From positions 48,567,325-48,631,324 of the forward strand of contig QCXZ01000064.1 in assembly GCA_025024175.1 (NCBI GenBank): a stretch of DNA of 64,000 bases, read 5' to 3'. This DNA comes from Rhyzopertha dominica. Taxonomy: Eukaryota; Arthropoda; Insecta; Coleoptera; Bostrichidae. A program made the position numbers and the translations under genes. Shown here in pieces: positions 1 to 10,345 of the stretch (the stretch's first letter is position 1; each line of letters begins with the position of its first letter). Under the pieces are notes generated by a model. That model worked only from the letters and a program-made list of their open reading frames with translations. It ran no database searches and was not told the DNA's origin.

Positions 1-191
1 GACGTGCCGCAGCGATGCTGGACTGGCCAGGCGTAACAGCGCGAACGTTCTCTAGCCTAATCACAGTGTTGACCAATATCACAAAATGTTGATGTTCAAC
101 AAACAAAAATAACAACTATACAACGTATCGCAAGCAATAAAAGCTATGTACAGCATCAAATCATTAAATGAGTTAATCTTCTTGAATGATT

Positions 192-408
192 AAAACGCAT
201 GTCTATGCTGTGCTGTCTACACCTCAACCAACTGCAGATGGATCTATTTCGCTGTCATTACAGCTCAGCAGTGCACGGCATAGAACTGGTTTTGCTTATA
301 TACCAAAGCAATGGTATGATGTAAGTAAGAATTTAGGATGGCAATGCCATCTGTCATCATGTCAGTGTAATGCTGACAGATGGCATTGCCATCCTAAATT
401 CTTACTTC
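192..408 (-). mobile_element. Hammerhead-ribozyme element (retrozyme/Penelope-LTR-like), copy A
   Basis: A 217-bp element homologous to 12799-13158 in opposite orientation. Read on the minus strand it starts with a 34-bp-arm hairpin (plus-strand 330-408), then a TATATAAG box, then a hammerhead fold, then a short tail. It is flanked by an imperfect direct repeat (cttgaatgatt at 181-191, ctagaatgatc at 409-419), consistent with an 11-12 bp target-site duplication. The element is shared with copy B because the whole region was duplicated, so this is one insertion event rather than two. Confidence 0.7.
203..283 (-). ncRNA. Hammerhead ribozyme, type I, damaged (copy A)
   Basis: On the minus strand the core reads CTGCTGAG (271 to 264), then a 5-bp stem II GCTGT/ACAGC with loop AATG, then CGAAA (251 to 247), a very short stem III, and a predicted cleavage site after the C at 237 (CCATC then TGCAG). 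An outer stem I pairs 273-283 with 203-213 at 10 of 11 positions. Two lesions are visible relative to 13039-13148: the essential A6 of CUGAUGA is C, and about 23 nt of the stem I 5' strand are deleted. It is therefore probably inactive. Confidence 0.75.
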
Positions 409-1604
409 TAGAATGATCTCAAAATATAAAAAATAACCACAAAATTCTAACAGCAACCATTAGCAAGTATCTAACGATTTTCAGTTGTTCGATATGGGAT
501 TGTACATTCCTCAAAATATAAGGTAAACGGAAATGGACGGATCTGACATTGCCAATTAATCTTCTAGCGTATACTGGTAAGTATCCTTGCTCACAAATTC
601 TTCAACTAGTCAAGCGTCCTGCCAAGGAAATGTCCAGAAAAAATCACCAGGAACCAAGCGTTGGAGTGTAACACAGGTAAGTCCAATTTATCTATTGCAG
701 ATAGCAATTTCCAGTATCTCTAGTCTGACGTCAATAGGAGGAAAAACAAAAAAAATCAGGGACAAACACGTAGGATCTGACCCGTCTCATAAAACCCTGC
801 AAAGTTCAAAGTGTGAAAGAAAGATAAAAGGAAAATATTTGTAATGTTACCTTAATCACTAAGGGTTTCCAAATAAAATCCGGTATCTAAATTCCACGAC
901 AGTCGCACACCTATGATAGTTTGATGGTGCTTAAACCAATCCATTCAATAAATCAATTCACTAATAAACTAAAAGTCTATATTAGATGAATTTACGCCAA
1001 AGGCATTAAGCATGGCAGTAAGTCTGTATATACGTGACAAATCATATATGCGTAAGCACGATGTGTGCTGCAATCTATAAATTAAGTAAGCAGGTAGATA
1101 ATACATACCGCACAAGAAAATGTATCTGTATTATCTTGTAACACCATAGCCCAAAGCAGAAGGTCCGTTTGTATGAAGTTATTTTGGATAACATAGGTTG
1201 TGCTATGCTGCATTACAGCTCTCCATTATTTGAAAATTAGTGACAATCTGCTCACTATTATGAGTCTTGTACATTATTTTTTGTGTGGTCTACATATTAC
1301 ACATTACATTGCCATATAAGTAATAAGTCCTCTTTTCCACGTCTTCCTCAATTTTGTGTCATAATGAATTCGATTCAGGGGCCACTGGTTATGATAAATA
1401 TCGTGGATTTTGACGTGATGTACAACAATTTGGCGGTCGTTTTGTGGACATGCCTATACGCTACCTGCTGGTGACTTTACGAACTATGACTTAGATTAGT
1501 ACGGATTGTAAATATAGAGACAGCCAATTGCTTGTTCATTTTGTGAAAGGTCGCGCAAAAGGGTTTGAATTAATAATACAATTATATTAAACTGTTATAA
1601 TTTA

Positions 1605-1680
1605 GCAGCGGAAGTGGTGTAGTCGTAGCGTGCTCGCGTACTATGCCGAAGGTTCCGGGATCAATCCCCGGTGCCAAGAA
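1605..1680 (+). repeat. tRNA-derived SINE head (copy A)
   Basis: An A-box-like stretch (GTGTAGTCGTAGCG) is followed about 35 bp later by a B-box-like stretch inside a perfect 5-bp T-stem, CCGGG ATCAATC CCCGG. The acceptor stem does not pair well. It is therefore a tRNA-like Pol III promoter module, most likely a SINE head, and not a functional tRNA. The body of the element downstream is not delimited. Confidence 0.5.
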
Positions 1681-2689
1681 CAACGGAAAATACGACCGCT
1701 GCCTCGTGGAAGGTAATGACAAACCATTAAAAGTAAATTTGCCTCTCAAATGGAGCTGATCGGAACCGGCGATAAATTATACGTATGTTCCTACGTCTGT
1801 GGAGAAATGTGAAAAAGCTTGCAACACAGACGTATGCCAAAGNTTNCCTACGTTCGAATTGCACATAGCACCAGAANAAGTTACAATTTTAGATGCATAC
1901 CTATAGCTTTCCATTCACATAAATATACTATCCCGACCGACAGTCCTGCAAGCATTTATAGATATATACCAGTTCGTTATATAAAAAAATTACAGGAATG
2001 TTGTTAAAGTAGACGTTTTTATTCTTATTTCGATGACAGTATTTGGTTTCTCGACCGAACAAAAAAAAAACTAAAAACATCGGTTTAAGCGGCCGACCTT
2101 CGAAAACCTGAACCTAGAATGCATTTTATACTGTTAACTTTCTTACATCTACTAAGGCTGCACAATAAGAACAAGAAGGTATCAAATATTTTGACAAAAT
2201 ATGCGGTTAGCTTATCTAGGAGTTAAAGCGAAAATCTATCAGACAAAGTAATTTTATAAGTACATAAGATCACAATATCTAAAGTTTTAATTCACCTGAC
2301 AATTAAATGTATCAACAAATGGATTAGAGTAGGTCAAAAGGCCGAATAAAAAATAGCAACGTATGTTTCCAGGACATCTGATGTGATGTCCATATAAATA
2401 TACTTACCTCTATTACAGCAAAATAAAAATTAAAACGTCAGTTTTGTTCCTCACCGTCAATTGCGAATTGAAGATAAAACGTGATTTTGCAGAATAGTCA
2501 ATAAACAAACTATTAAGTGGTGTACTTGCTGATAAGATTGCTTAATAAATATAGACATACAAGTATATTTTAGTAGGCTTAATCTACAAAATTACATAAT
2601 TACGGAATTCTACATTGTCAGTTATGGTAGGCTGTATTTATACAATTTTTGGCATTAAGAATATCCAATATACAAAACGCACATGCTGT

Positions 2690-4040
2690 ACACCCGCGGA
2701 CATAGAAAATGAGACGATCTAGCCGGGTGGCATGCCGGGGGGGGGGAATTTTGGTTCACAACTCTTCTCAGTGAAATCAGTACAGCTACTTGCCGCATAG
2801 CGGCGCAGGTAGAGCCATTTACATTATATCACTGAAAGTTATGCTACCGTTATGACACTCCTCGGCGTTTCAAGTTCCAGATATTCCAAAATTCATATGC
2901 TTGCTTCCTTTACAAGTTTACTCCGCTCCGCTTGGTCGGCCAGGTTCCAGTTTCATTTATTTGTTGGCTCGCAATGATAAGGTTTAGCAAAGGTCAATAA
3001 TTATCACGACTGACAAGCAAGCAGGGGAAAATACACTTTTTTAGTGAAAGTAAGATTTTATATTTACTTAACTATCCATGAACACTTTAGAATCGTTCTA
3101 AAGTAAAATCCGGTTATATTATTTAATAACATTACATGACTTTAAGAAAACAAATTATTTTTTGCTAAAAAAATGAGCAATATTGCAGATTGCAAAATAA
3201 AATTACTACAAATAAGTTAGTGTGCAGGCATTTTCGATATAAGTAAAAATATCAAACAGTGGTGAGGATATTTTAAATGTGATCTAAACTGTATATAACG
3301 GAAACATATAATGTCAATATAAGTAATAGGATCTTATTATTATTAGTATTAGTTTGGAAAAGATTCTTTTTCTCAGAAACGGTTAACTTTAGGACAAATT
3401 TGCAGAGAGGCAAAAATTATATACTTAAGGCGCCTTTACTGCATATATTGTATTCCTTTACATTGACGTCTAGCATATAATATAAAAGCAAACCAACTCT
3501 TTAAACTACAGTAGTATACAGTTATCTACCAATTTTTAAGTATTAGGCATTTGCTTACCGAAAATACGCCACATTTCCTTTACTATATCTTTTTTATAAA
3601 AGCATCCCTAAGTTATTTAACAACTTGACGTTTTTGCATTAAAAATTAAAACTTCATTCTTAATTTTAAGCATTTGGAACCCTAGCGAACTAGTAAACCG
3701 AAGACTGCACTTTTTCCGGAGGGATCTGTTATAGCTGCCCTCAGTTTACAATAAGATTGAGTGATACAAAAATAGTACCATTTGTTCATTTGTAGTAATT
3801 TGAGCCGCGTAAGAAGCTTAAGCGCATTGGGATCTGTTATTACCTGGTTGTTTTACCAAACTCGATGCAGTACACCTTATAGTAAGAAGAATATTGCATA
3901 TCATTTGTCTGTATTTGTGAAGGATTACTCACCTATACTTACTTTCCGGTATTGAAACTTTTATGGCCCTATTGCGGTGCAAGCGGACGAACCGATAACA
4001 TGTTTCCCGGCAAAATTTTTATTCGGGCGTTTGCCCCAAA
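2690..4040 (+). repeat. Left arm of a giant palindromic element (copy A)
   Basis: This block has a diverged reverse-complement counterpart running from about 29520 down to 27820 in copy B. Clear anchor pairs are the segments cccgcggacatagaaaatg (2695-2713 with 29498-29516), the tract around 2795-2830 with 29391-29420, 3483-3540 with 28330-28380, and 3828-4030 with 27850-28050. The inner part also pairs with 4585-5038 in copy A itself. Arms of 1.3-1.7 kb surround a loop of roughly 0.5 kb. No transposase is present, so this is a fold-back type structure of unknown class. Confidence 0.7.
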
Positions 4041-4584
4041 TTATTTCACCTATTGCGAGAACTATTAACCAGAAAAATCGCAATCGCGGGACTTTAAGAT
4101 TATAACCTAAAAGATTGATAATTCAGAGAACTATTCAGAAATAAAGTTAAAAAGCAAAAATAGTTCAGTATCACTTGCACATAACGCAACCAACATTCGT
4201 ATTTTTAATATTGATGCACAAATNAGAATTTAGGTTATATAGTATCCCATCTGAGTTGCTAAAACTATACCGATACCTATAAATAGATACACTTTTCCAG
4301 AAATTCTCAAAATTAACGAACTCCCTCGCAGAAACAGTAGTAAAATCAACTTAATATTTCATTTTGAAGTTAATTAATATAATTTCATACCATCTTTCAA
4401 TATTTAAATCAATTTCATTGATATTGACACATTTGAAAATAGGATAAAATTACTTATAACAAAACTTTTACCATTACACGTAAAACTCAATAAAACAATT
4501 ATTGTGAAAAGCAACAAGCACTTTTGCTTTTTAACATATTTCAGAATATCTCTCGTAACTGATTACGATTTCTCTCGCGATGGG

Positions 4585-5038
4585 TGAACTAAGCCCGGGC
4601 AAACGCTAGAACAAAAATTTTACCGGGAAACATGTTATCTATCGGGCCGTCCGCTTACGTCACCGGAGGGCCATAAAAGTTTTAATACCCGAAAGTATAG
4701 GTAAGTACTCCATCACAAATACAGATGAGTGACAATGTAATATTGTTCTTACCTGCATCGAGTTTCGCAGAACAACCAAGTAATACAGAGCCCAATGTGC
4801 TTAAGCTTTCTTAAGCGCCTCAAATCTTATTGCAAGATTATTGCGAATTTTGTATCACTCAATCTCACTAGCTACTAGATCGCTCAGGAAAAGGTGGAAT
4901 CTTCACTTACTAGTTTGCTAGTGTTGCAAATTATTATTATTAAGAATGCATTTTTATTTTTTAATGCAAAAGCTTCAGGTTGTTAAATAACTGTTAAGCA
5001 TGATTTTACAAAAAAAAAACAATAAAGGAAATGTGACA
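4585..5038 (-). repeat. Right arm of the palindrome, truncated (copy A)
   Basis: This is the reverse-complement counterpart of 3571-4040. The arms share the outer motif CACATTTCCTTTA (at about 3571, and inverted at 5021-5036). In copy B the arm continues beyond this motif for another 1.2 kb, so the motif is not the element end. In copy A the arm is cut off exactly where the satellite array starts. Confidence 0.75.
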
Positions 5039-7490
5039 CCTTACTTGAGTAGTTATAAGCTCATCATTGCGGGGGGTGCTAACTTAACGTTATCCTCGCC
5101 ATGGCCTCAAATCTATTTCAAAACCTAGCTCCAGCTTGCCCAGAGCTAGCTCCAGCTAGCTCCACTAAAGAGAAAGCTAGCTCCACCTTACTTGAGTAGT
5201 TATAAGCTCTTCATTGCGGGGGGTGCTAACTTAACGTTATCCTCGCCATGGTCTCAAATCTGTTTCTAAACCTAGCTCCAGCTTGTCCAGAGCTAGCTCC
5301 AGCTAGATCCACTAAAGAGAAAGCTAGCTCCACTTACTTGAGTAGTTATAAGCTCATCATTTCGGATAATGCTAATTTAACGTTATCCTCGCCATGGCCT
5401 CAAATCTGTTTCAAAACCTAGCTCCAGCTTGCCCAGAGCTAGCTCCAGCTAGATCCACTAAAGAGAAAGCTAGCTCCACCTTACTTGAGTAGTTATAAGC
5501 TCATCATTTCGGATAATGCTAATTTAACGTTATCCTCGCCATGGCCTCAAATCTGTTTCAAAACCTAGCTCTAGCTTGCCCAGCGCTAGCTCCAGCTAGC
5601 TCCACTGAAGAGAAAGCTAGCTCCACTTTACTTGAGTAGTTATAAGCTCATCATTTCGGATAGTGCTAATTTAACGTTACCCTCGCCATGGCCTCAAATC
5701 TGTTTCAAAACCTAGCTCCAGCTTGCGCAGAGCTAGCTCCAGCTAGCTCCACTAAAGAGAAAGCTAGCTCCACCTTACTTGAGTAGTTATAAGCTCATCA
5801 TTTCGGATAGTGCTAATTTAACGTTATCCTCGCCATGTCCTCAAATCTGTTTCAAAACCTAGCTCTAGCTTGCCCAGAGCTAGCTCCAGCTAGCTCCACT
5901 GAAGAGAAAGCTAGCTCCACCTTACTTGAGTAGTTATAAGCTCATCATTTCGGGGAGTGCTAACTTAACGTTATCCTCGCCATGGCCTCAAATCTGTTTC
6001 AAAACCTAGCTCCGGCTTACCCAGAGCTAGTTCCAGCAAGCTCCATTAAAGAGAAAGCTAGCTCCACCTTACTTGAGTAGTTATAAGCTCATAATTTCGG
6101 ATAGTGCTAATTTAACGTTATCCTCGCCATGGCCTCAAATCTGTTTCAGAACCTAGCTCCAGCTTGCGCAGAGCTAGCTCCAGCTAGCTTCACTAAAGAG
6201 AAAGCTAGCTCCACCTTACTTGAGTAGTTATAAGCTCATCATTTCGGATAGTGCTAATTTAACGTTATCCTCGCCATGTCCTCAAATCTGTTTCAAAACC
6301 TAGCTCTAGCTTGCCCAGAGCTAGCTCCAGCTAGCTCCACTGAAGAGAAAGCTAGCTCCACCTTACTTGAGTAATTATAAGCTCATCATTGCGGGGGGTG
6401 CTAACTTAACGTTATCCTCGCCATGGCCTCAAATCTATTTCAAAACCTAGCTCCAGCTAGCCCAGAGCTAGCTCCAGCTAGCTCCACTAAAGAGAAAGCT
6501 AGCTCCACCTTACTTGAGTAGTTATAAGCTCTTCATTGCGGGGGGTGCTAACTTAACGTTATCCTCGCCATGGCCTCAAATCTGTTTCTAAACCTAGCTC
6601 CAGCTTGTCCAGAGCTAGCTCCAGCTTGCCCAGAGCTAGCTCCAGCTAGATCCACTAAAGAGAAAGCTAGCGCCACCTTACTTGAGTAGTTATAAGCTCA
6701 TCATTTCGGGGAGTGCTAACTTAACGTTATCCTCGCCATGGCCTCAAATCTGTTTCAAATCTAACTCCAGCTTGCCCAGAGCTAGCTCCAGCTAGCTCCA
6801 CTAAAGAGAAAGCTAGCTCCACCTTACTTGAGTAGTTATAAGCTCATCATTCCGGATAGTGCTAATTTAACGTTATCCTCGCCATGGCCTCAAATCTGTT
6901 TCAAAACCTAGCTCCAGCTTGCCCAGAGCTAGCTCCACTAAAGAGAAAGCTAGCTCCACATTACTTGAGTAGTTATAAGCTCTTAATTGCGGGGGTGCTA
7001 ATTTTACGTTATCCTCGCCATGGCCTCAAATCTGTTTCAAAACCTAGCTCCAGCTTGCCCAGAGCTAGCTCCAGCTAGCTCCACTATAGGGAAAGCTAGC
7101 TCCATCTTACTTGAGTAGTTATAAGCTCATCATTTCGACGGGTGCTCACTTAACGCTATCCTCGCTCTGGGCAAGCTAGAGTTAGGTTTTGAAACAGATT
7201 TGAGGCCATGGCGAGGATAACGTTAAGTTAGCACCCCCCCCCCCCCCGCAATGAAGAGCTTATAACTACTCAAGTAAGGTGGAGCTAGCTTTCTCTTTAG
7301 TGGAGCTAGCTGGAGCTAGCTCTGGACAAGCTGGAGCTAGGTTTTGAAACAGATTTGAGGCTATGGCGAGGATAACGTTAAGTTAGCACCCCCCGCAATG
7401 ATGAGCTTATAACTACTTAAGTAAGGTGGAGCTTTTATAATAGTGGAGCTAGCTGGAGCTAGCTCAGGGCAATCTGGAGCAATGTTTTCA
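5039..7490. repeat. 147-bp satellite array with internal strand switch
   Basis: The direct array 5039-7165 is built of monomers whose start (ttacttgagtagttataagc) recurs at 5041, 5188, 5334, 5481 and so on to about 7107, a period of 146-148 bp and about 14.5 copies. One monomer near 6600 carries an 18-bp internal duplication. The monomers contain many GCTAGC/AGCTCC motifs, giving local palindromes. At about 7165 orientation flips, and roughly two reverse-complement monomers follow to about 7490. A run of 14 C lies at 7233-7246. An open frame at 6884-7078 is monomer sequence, not a gene. Confidence 0.95.
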
Positions 7491-7799
7491 AAAAAATTGC
7501 TCATCATGGCGGAGCCAACTTAACGGACCCAATGACTAATCCGATTTTGATGACCTTTGTCCTTATTTTTCGGCAATGAAGCGGTTTTCGAAATTTTCGT
7601 TCTAATTACAGTTTTCAGTATCTGGATGCGCTTTTATCCTCAAAATTTACAATTTGTCAAAGGATTGTAGCCCCATTTTTCCTGAACATTTTCTTTTTTG
7701 ATTCGCGCTAATGTCTTTGTTATTAACGGAGATACGCAGTTTTAAAGTGTACCAGTTATTTATGAAAATTTAATTTATACAACAAAATTAAATTTATAG

Positions 7800-9095
7800 T
7801 CCGGTCAAATTAGCCCCAGAAATAGCAGCGAAGCTACAAAAATTTGCATAGAGCTAAAAATTGGTACGAATGTTCCGAACACCGTTATAAATGAATGCTG
7901 AATAGTTCCCATCGATCCTGTACATAGAAAAAGTTTTATTCAATTTTAAAGGTCTCAAAAATGGGTTTTTCGCGTTTTTTTTAGCAAAACAGTAAGTTAA
8001 ATCATTAAATTAGGTCAGACAAAAATTGTAGATATAAAATAAAAGATGTTGGAATACTTTTTTCTTAAGAGCCACCGTTTCTGAGATATAACTATTCTAA
8101 GAGTTCATAATATGCATTATTGTGTGCAAGTTTCTAAAAAGAGTAAATCAACTCCACAAAAGTTAGCACCAACGGAATTTGCTTTCTTCTTTAAATGTAC
8201 GCATCTCCTAAAAAACTATCTACTTAGATAAATTGCAATACGCATGTTCTGTTAAAAATACTTGAAACAAAAAACGAGTGCAATTAGCTTGTCTTCCTCC
8301 AATCTCTGTTTCTGCTCATCAACATCGTTTTCGGGTACATTATCACGTTCAAGTTGGCTTGGTTATCAACTAGATCCAAAACACTGGAGCCAGTCCAGAC
8401 TTTACTCCTACCGGCGTCGGAAAAACTCAACACAATTTTTTGCAACTGTAGAAATGGATGTAGTGCTAAATGCGGCTGCAAAAAAGTTAGAATATTGCAT
8501 GTACTAGTTGTCAAGACCAGTCATGCTCCAATGTTGAATTACCAACAGAAGAAGATTCATATGATATCAACGCTATTGAGGCAATTTACTTGCACCCAGC
8601 AAGAAGAGGAAGGAGGAGAAGAACAAGAAGAAGAGGAAGTAGCAGTATTAGACGATTATGAATCTGACAAATAATTTTCCCCAGTTATTTTTTAAATTTA
8701 TATCGCTTTCATCATTCCCAATACTATTCTTTTTTATTATTCAATAGTTTTAAATTAAACAGGATCAAATAGACCGTGGAACGTGTGCATATTATAAAGA
8801 TTACAACTTTTAGAATCATTATATCTCAGAAACGGTAGCTCTTACAAATAAAAAAAACAAATATTGCGGCATCTATAATAGATAATTATATGATTTAATA
8901 TTTTTGTCTAACCTACTTTTGCTTACTTTACTTACTGTTTTGCTGAAAAGCGCGAAAAGTCCATTTGTGAGACCTTTGACCTTGAATAATTTTTTTTTCA
9001 TGTACGGGATCGATGGGAACTTTCCATTCATTTATAATTGTGTTCCATAACGTTCCGTTCCGTTTTGTACCCTTGCATGTCTAAATTGAGCGGGC
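7800..9095. mobile_element. Fold-back element with about 0.3-kb inverted repeats
   Basis: The left arm, about 7800-8140, pairs with the right arm, about 8770-9095. Shared landmarks are ataaatgaatg followed by gttcccatcgatcc and gtacat (7887-7925, inverted at 9000-9040), the ttttcgcg tract (about 7967, inverted 8945-8955), and the tract ccgtttctgagatataa (8077-8093), inverted at 8817-8835. The 0.6-kb interior carries a degraded coding remnant. This looks like a DNA transposon relic with long terminal inverted repeats. I see no DDE transposase in it, and the exact ends and target duplication are not resolved. Confidence 0.75.
8340..8680 (+). pseudogene. Cys-rich (CxC...CGC) protein C-terminus, frameshifted
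   Basis: The frame around 8354-8500 reads a segment ending IFCNCRNGCSAKCGCKK. This clustered CxC/GCxxxCGC pattern resembles Cys-rich C-terminal modules I associate with repeat-borne insect proteins. After about 8497 the homologous-looking reading moves to another frame, where a second Cys cluster (CTSCQDQSCSN) and an Arg-rich tail continue to a stop near 8660. One frameshift therefore separates the two halves. The remnant lies between the arms of the 7800-9095 fold-back element and is probably the tail of its former coding region. Family assignment is from memory and tentative. The shadow frames on either strand here are not separate genes. Confidence 0.45.
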
Positions 9096-9169
9096 TATTA
9101 AGAGCACTACAACAACAGGAACAGTATCTATAGGTAACAAGAAGAGTGATAAAAACAAGAAAGATCGGA

Positions 9170-10345
9170 AAAAAAATCAATATCTCGAATTGCGCCTCCA
9201 TTCCTAATGGCAGCTTCACATCGCTTGCTCATACTTGAAACGAGTCGTTTAGTCTGTTGTTCCATATTTCCATGATGATGTTTTCAATGTCCTCAAGAGA
9301 GGCAGGCAGTGGCTGACGGTTCCAAAGTTGTCTACCCATATTATCCCACAACTGTTGGATTGAGATCAGGATGCAGGCCAGTTAAGAGTCTGAATATCCA
9401 CCTCCTGTAGGTAATTATCTCGAGACATTTAAATCTTAGGAGTGCCCGCCATTATTCGTCGTAGCAATTTCAGGCTTGCGCGGCGAACAAATTTATTATC
9501 TCGGCCCACCCATGCGGTTCGCTCCGTTCAAATTGTGGACGATGTTACATTCCTAAGGTGTGACTTCTTTCCTGGCGCGCACTAAATGCCTGCACTATAC
9601 GAGCAACATGCGGTCTCGCGCTGTCTTGCATTAACAAATAGTTGTTACCGATATAAGGAGTAAATGGTACAACATGCGCGGATAAAATTTCTCGAATGTA
9701 AGGATCGCTCGTCACATTACCTCCACGTAAAGACACAATTTCTGTCCGAGCTGTCAAAGAAATCAATCCCCAAACCATTACAGAACGTCCATTAAATGGG
9801 GCGATTTGACGAACACTGCATTGTGTACAACGCTCATTTGGCCGTCGGAGAACTCTTATGCGGTGGTCGCAGTTGTATAGGCAAAGCTTGGATCTGTTAG
9901 TGAATAGGACACATTCCAATTCACATGTTGTCGAGAAAGCTGCAGTTTGTCGTTAATTTCGGTCCTTTTGCAGGAATTCCGAAGCACAAATTCTGCTTCT
10001 TAAGACGCCTTCTTAGAGTAGCCACACTTGTTTGGACCTTATCAGTACCATTAGGTTGTACTTGCAGAGATCTTGCTGTTACAAATCGTTGTCTTTTAGA
10101 CCACGGAATAAAATGGAACGATCATGGTTCACTGTTTTTCCTCGCGGTCTTCCTTATCCGTGGCGTCGCTACTGATTGTTAGTTTCTTCAAAACATTGAA
10201 TAACACTAGATACTCTTGCATGGTGAGCTCCCAGCTTCTGAGATATAGCACGATAGCTTAATCCTTCGTCAGCCAACGTAACCACTTTCACACATTCATC
10301 TGTATTCAAATTTCTTATTTGTCGCTCCACATCAAAGCACTAACG
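9170..10345 (-). pseudogene. Tc1-like transposase, degenerate
   Basis: Read on the minus strand, the N-terminal part (10330 to 9925) resembles the paired-type helix-turn-helix of Tc1-like transposases but contains stops. The central part is open from 9919 to 9545. It contains the VMVWG motif and the second catalytic Asp in LMQDSARPH. The C-terminal part (about 9425 to 9175) resumes with ..DLNP and WDNMGRQLWNRQ, ending near RNGGAIRDI-like sequence. Between about 9590 and 9430 the alignment is broken by roughly 0.15 kb of extra sequence. Multiple stops and frameshifts make it dead. No clear terminal repeats were found. Confidence 0.8.

Larger units (their letters stand above)
1..5038. repeat. 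Segmental duplication, copy A
   Basis: This stretch is almost identical to 24141-28297, apart from a few substitutions and indels. Copy A begins at the first base of the window, so its true left end is outside. Two structural differences stand out. Positions about 2899-3817 are missing from copy B, with a shared GCTT at the junction. Copy A lacks about 33 bases that copy B carries near 28073-28105. Identity stops abruptly at 5038, where the 147-bp satellite begins. Several N bases (1843, 1846, 1877, 4224) fall in copy A only. No intact gene is seen. It holds a hammerhead element, a tRNA-like SINE head and palindrome arms, listed separately. Confidence 0.95.

Noticed and set aside
186..416. 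76-codon open frame conserved in copies A and B
   Set aside because: It is the translation of the hammerhead element and its hairpin. Conservation is explained by the recent duplication.
3571..5036. Treating CACATTTCCTTTA...TAAAGGAAATGTG as the ends of a 1.5-kb transposon
   Set aside because: The inverted similarity continues beyond the motif in copy B (28297-29520), so these are internal positions of a larger palindrome.
6884..7078. Open frame in the satellite
   Set aside because: It consists of tandem monomers and is a composition artefact.
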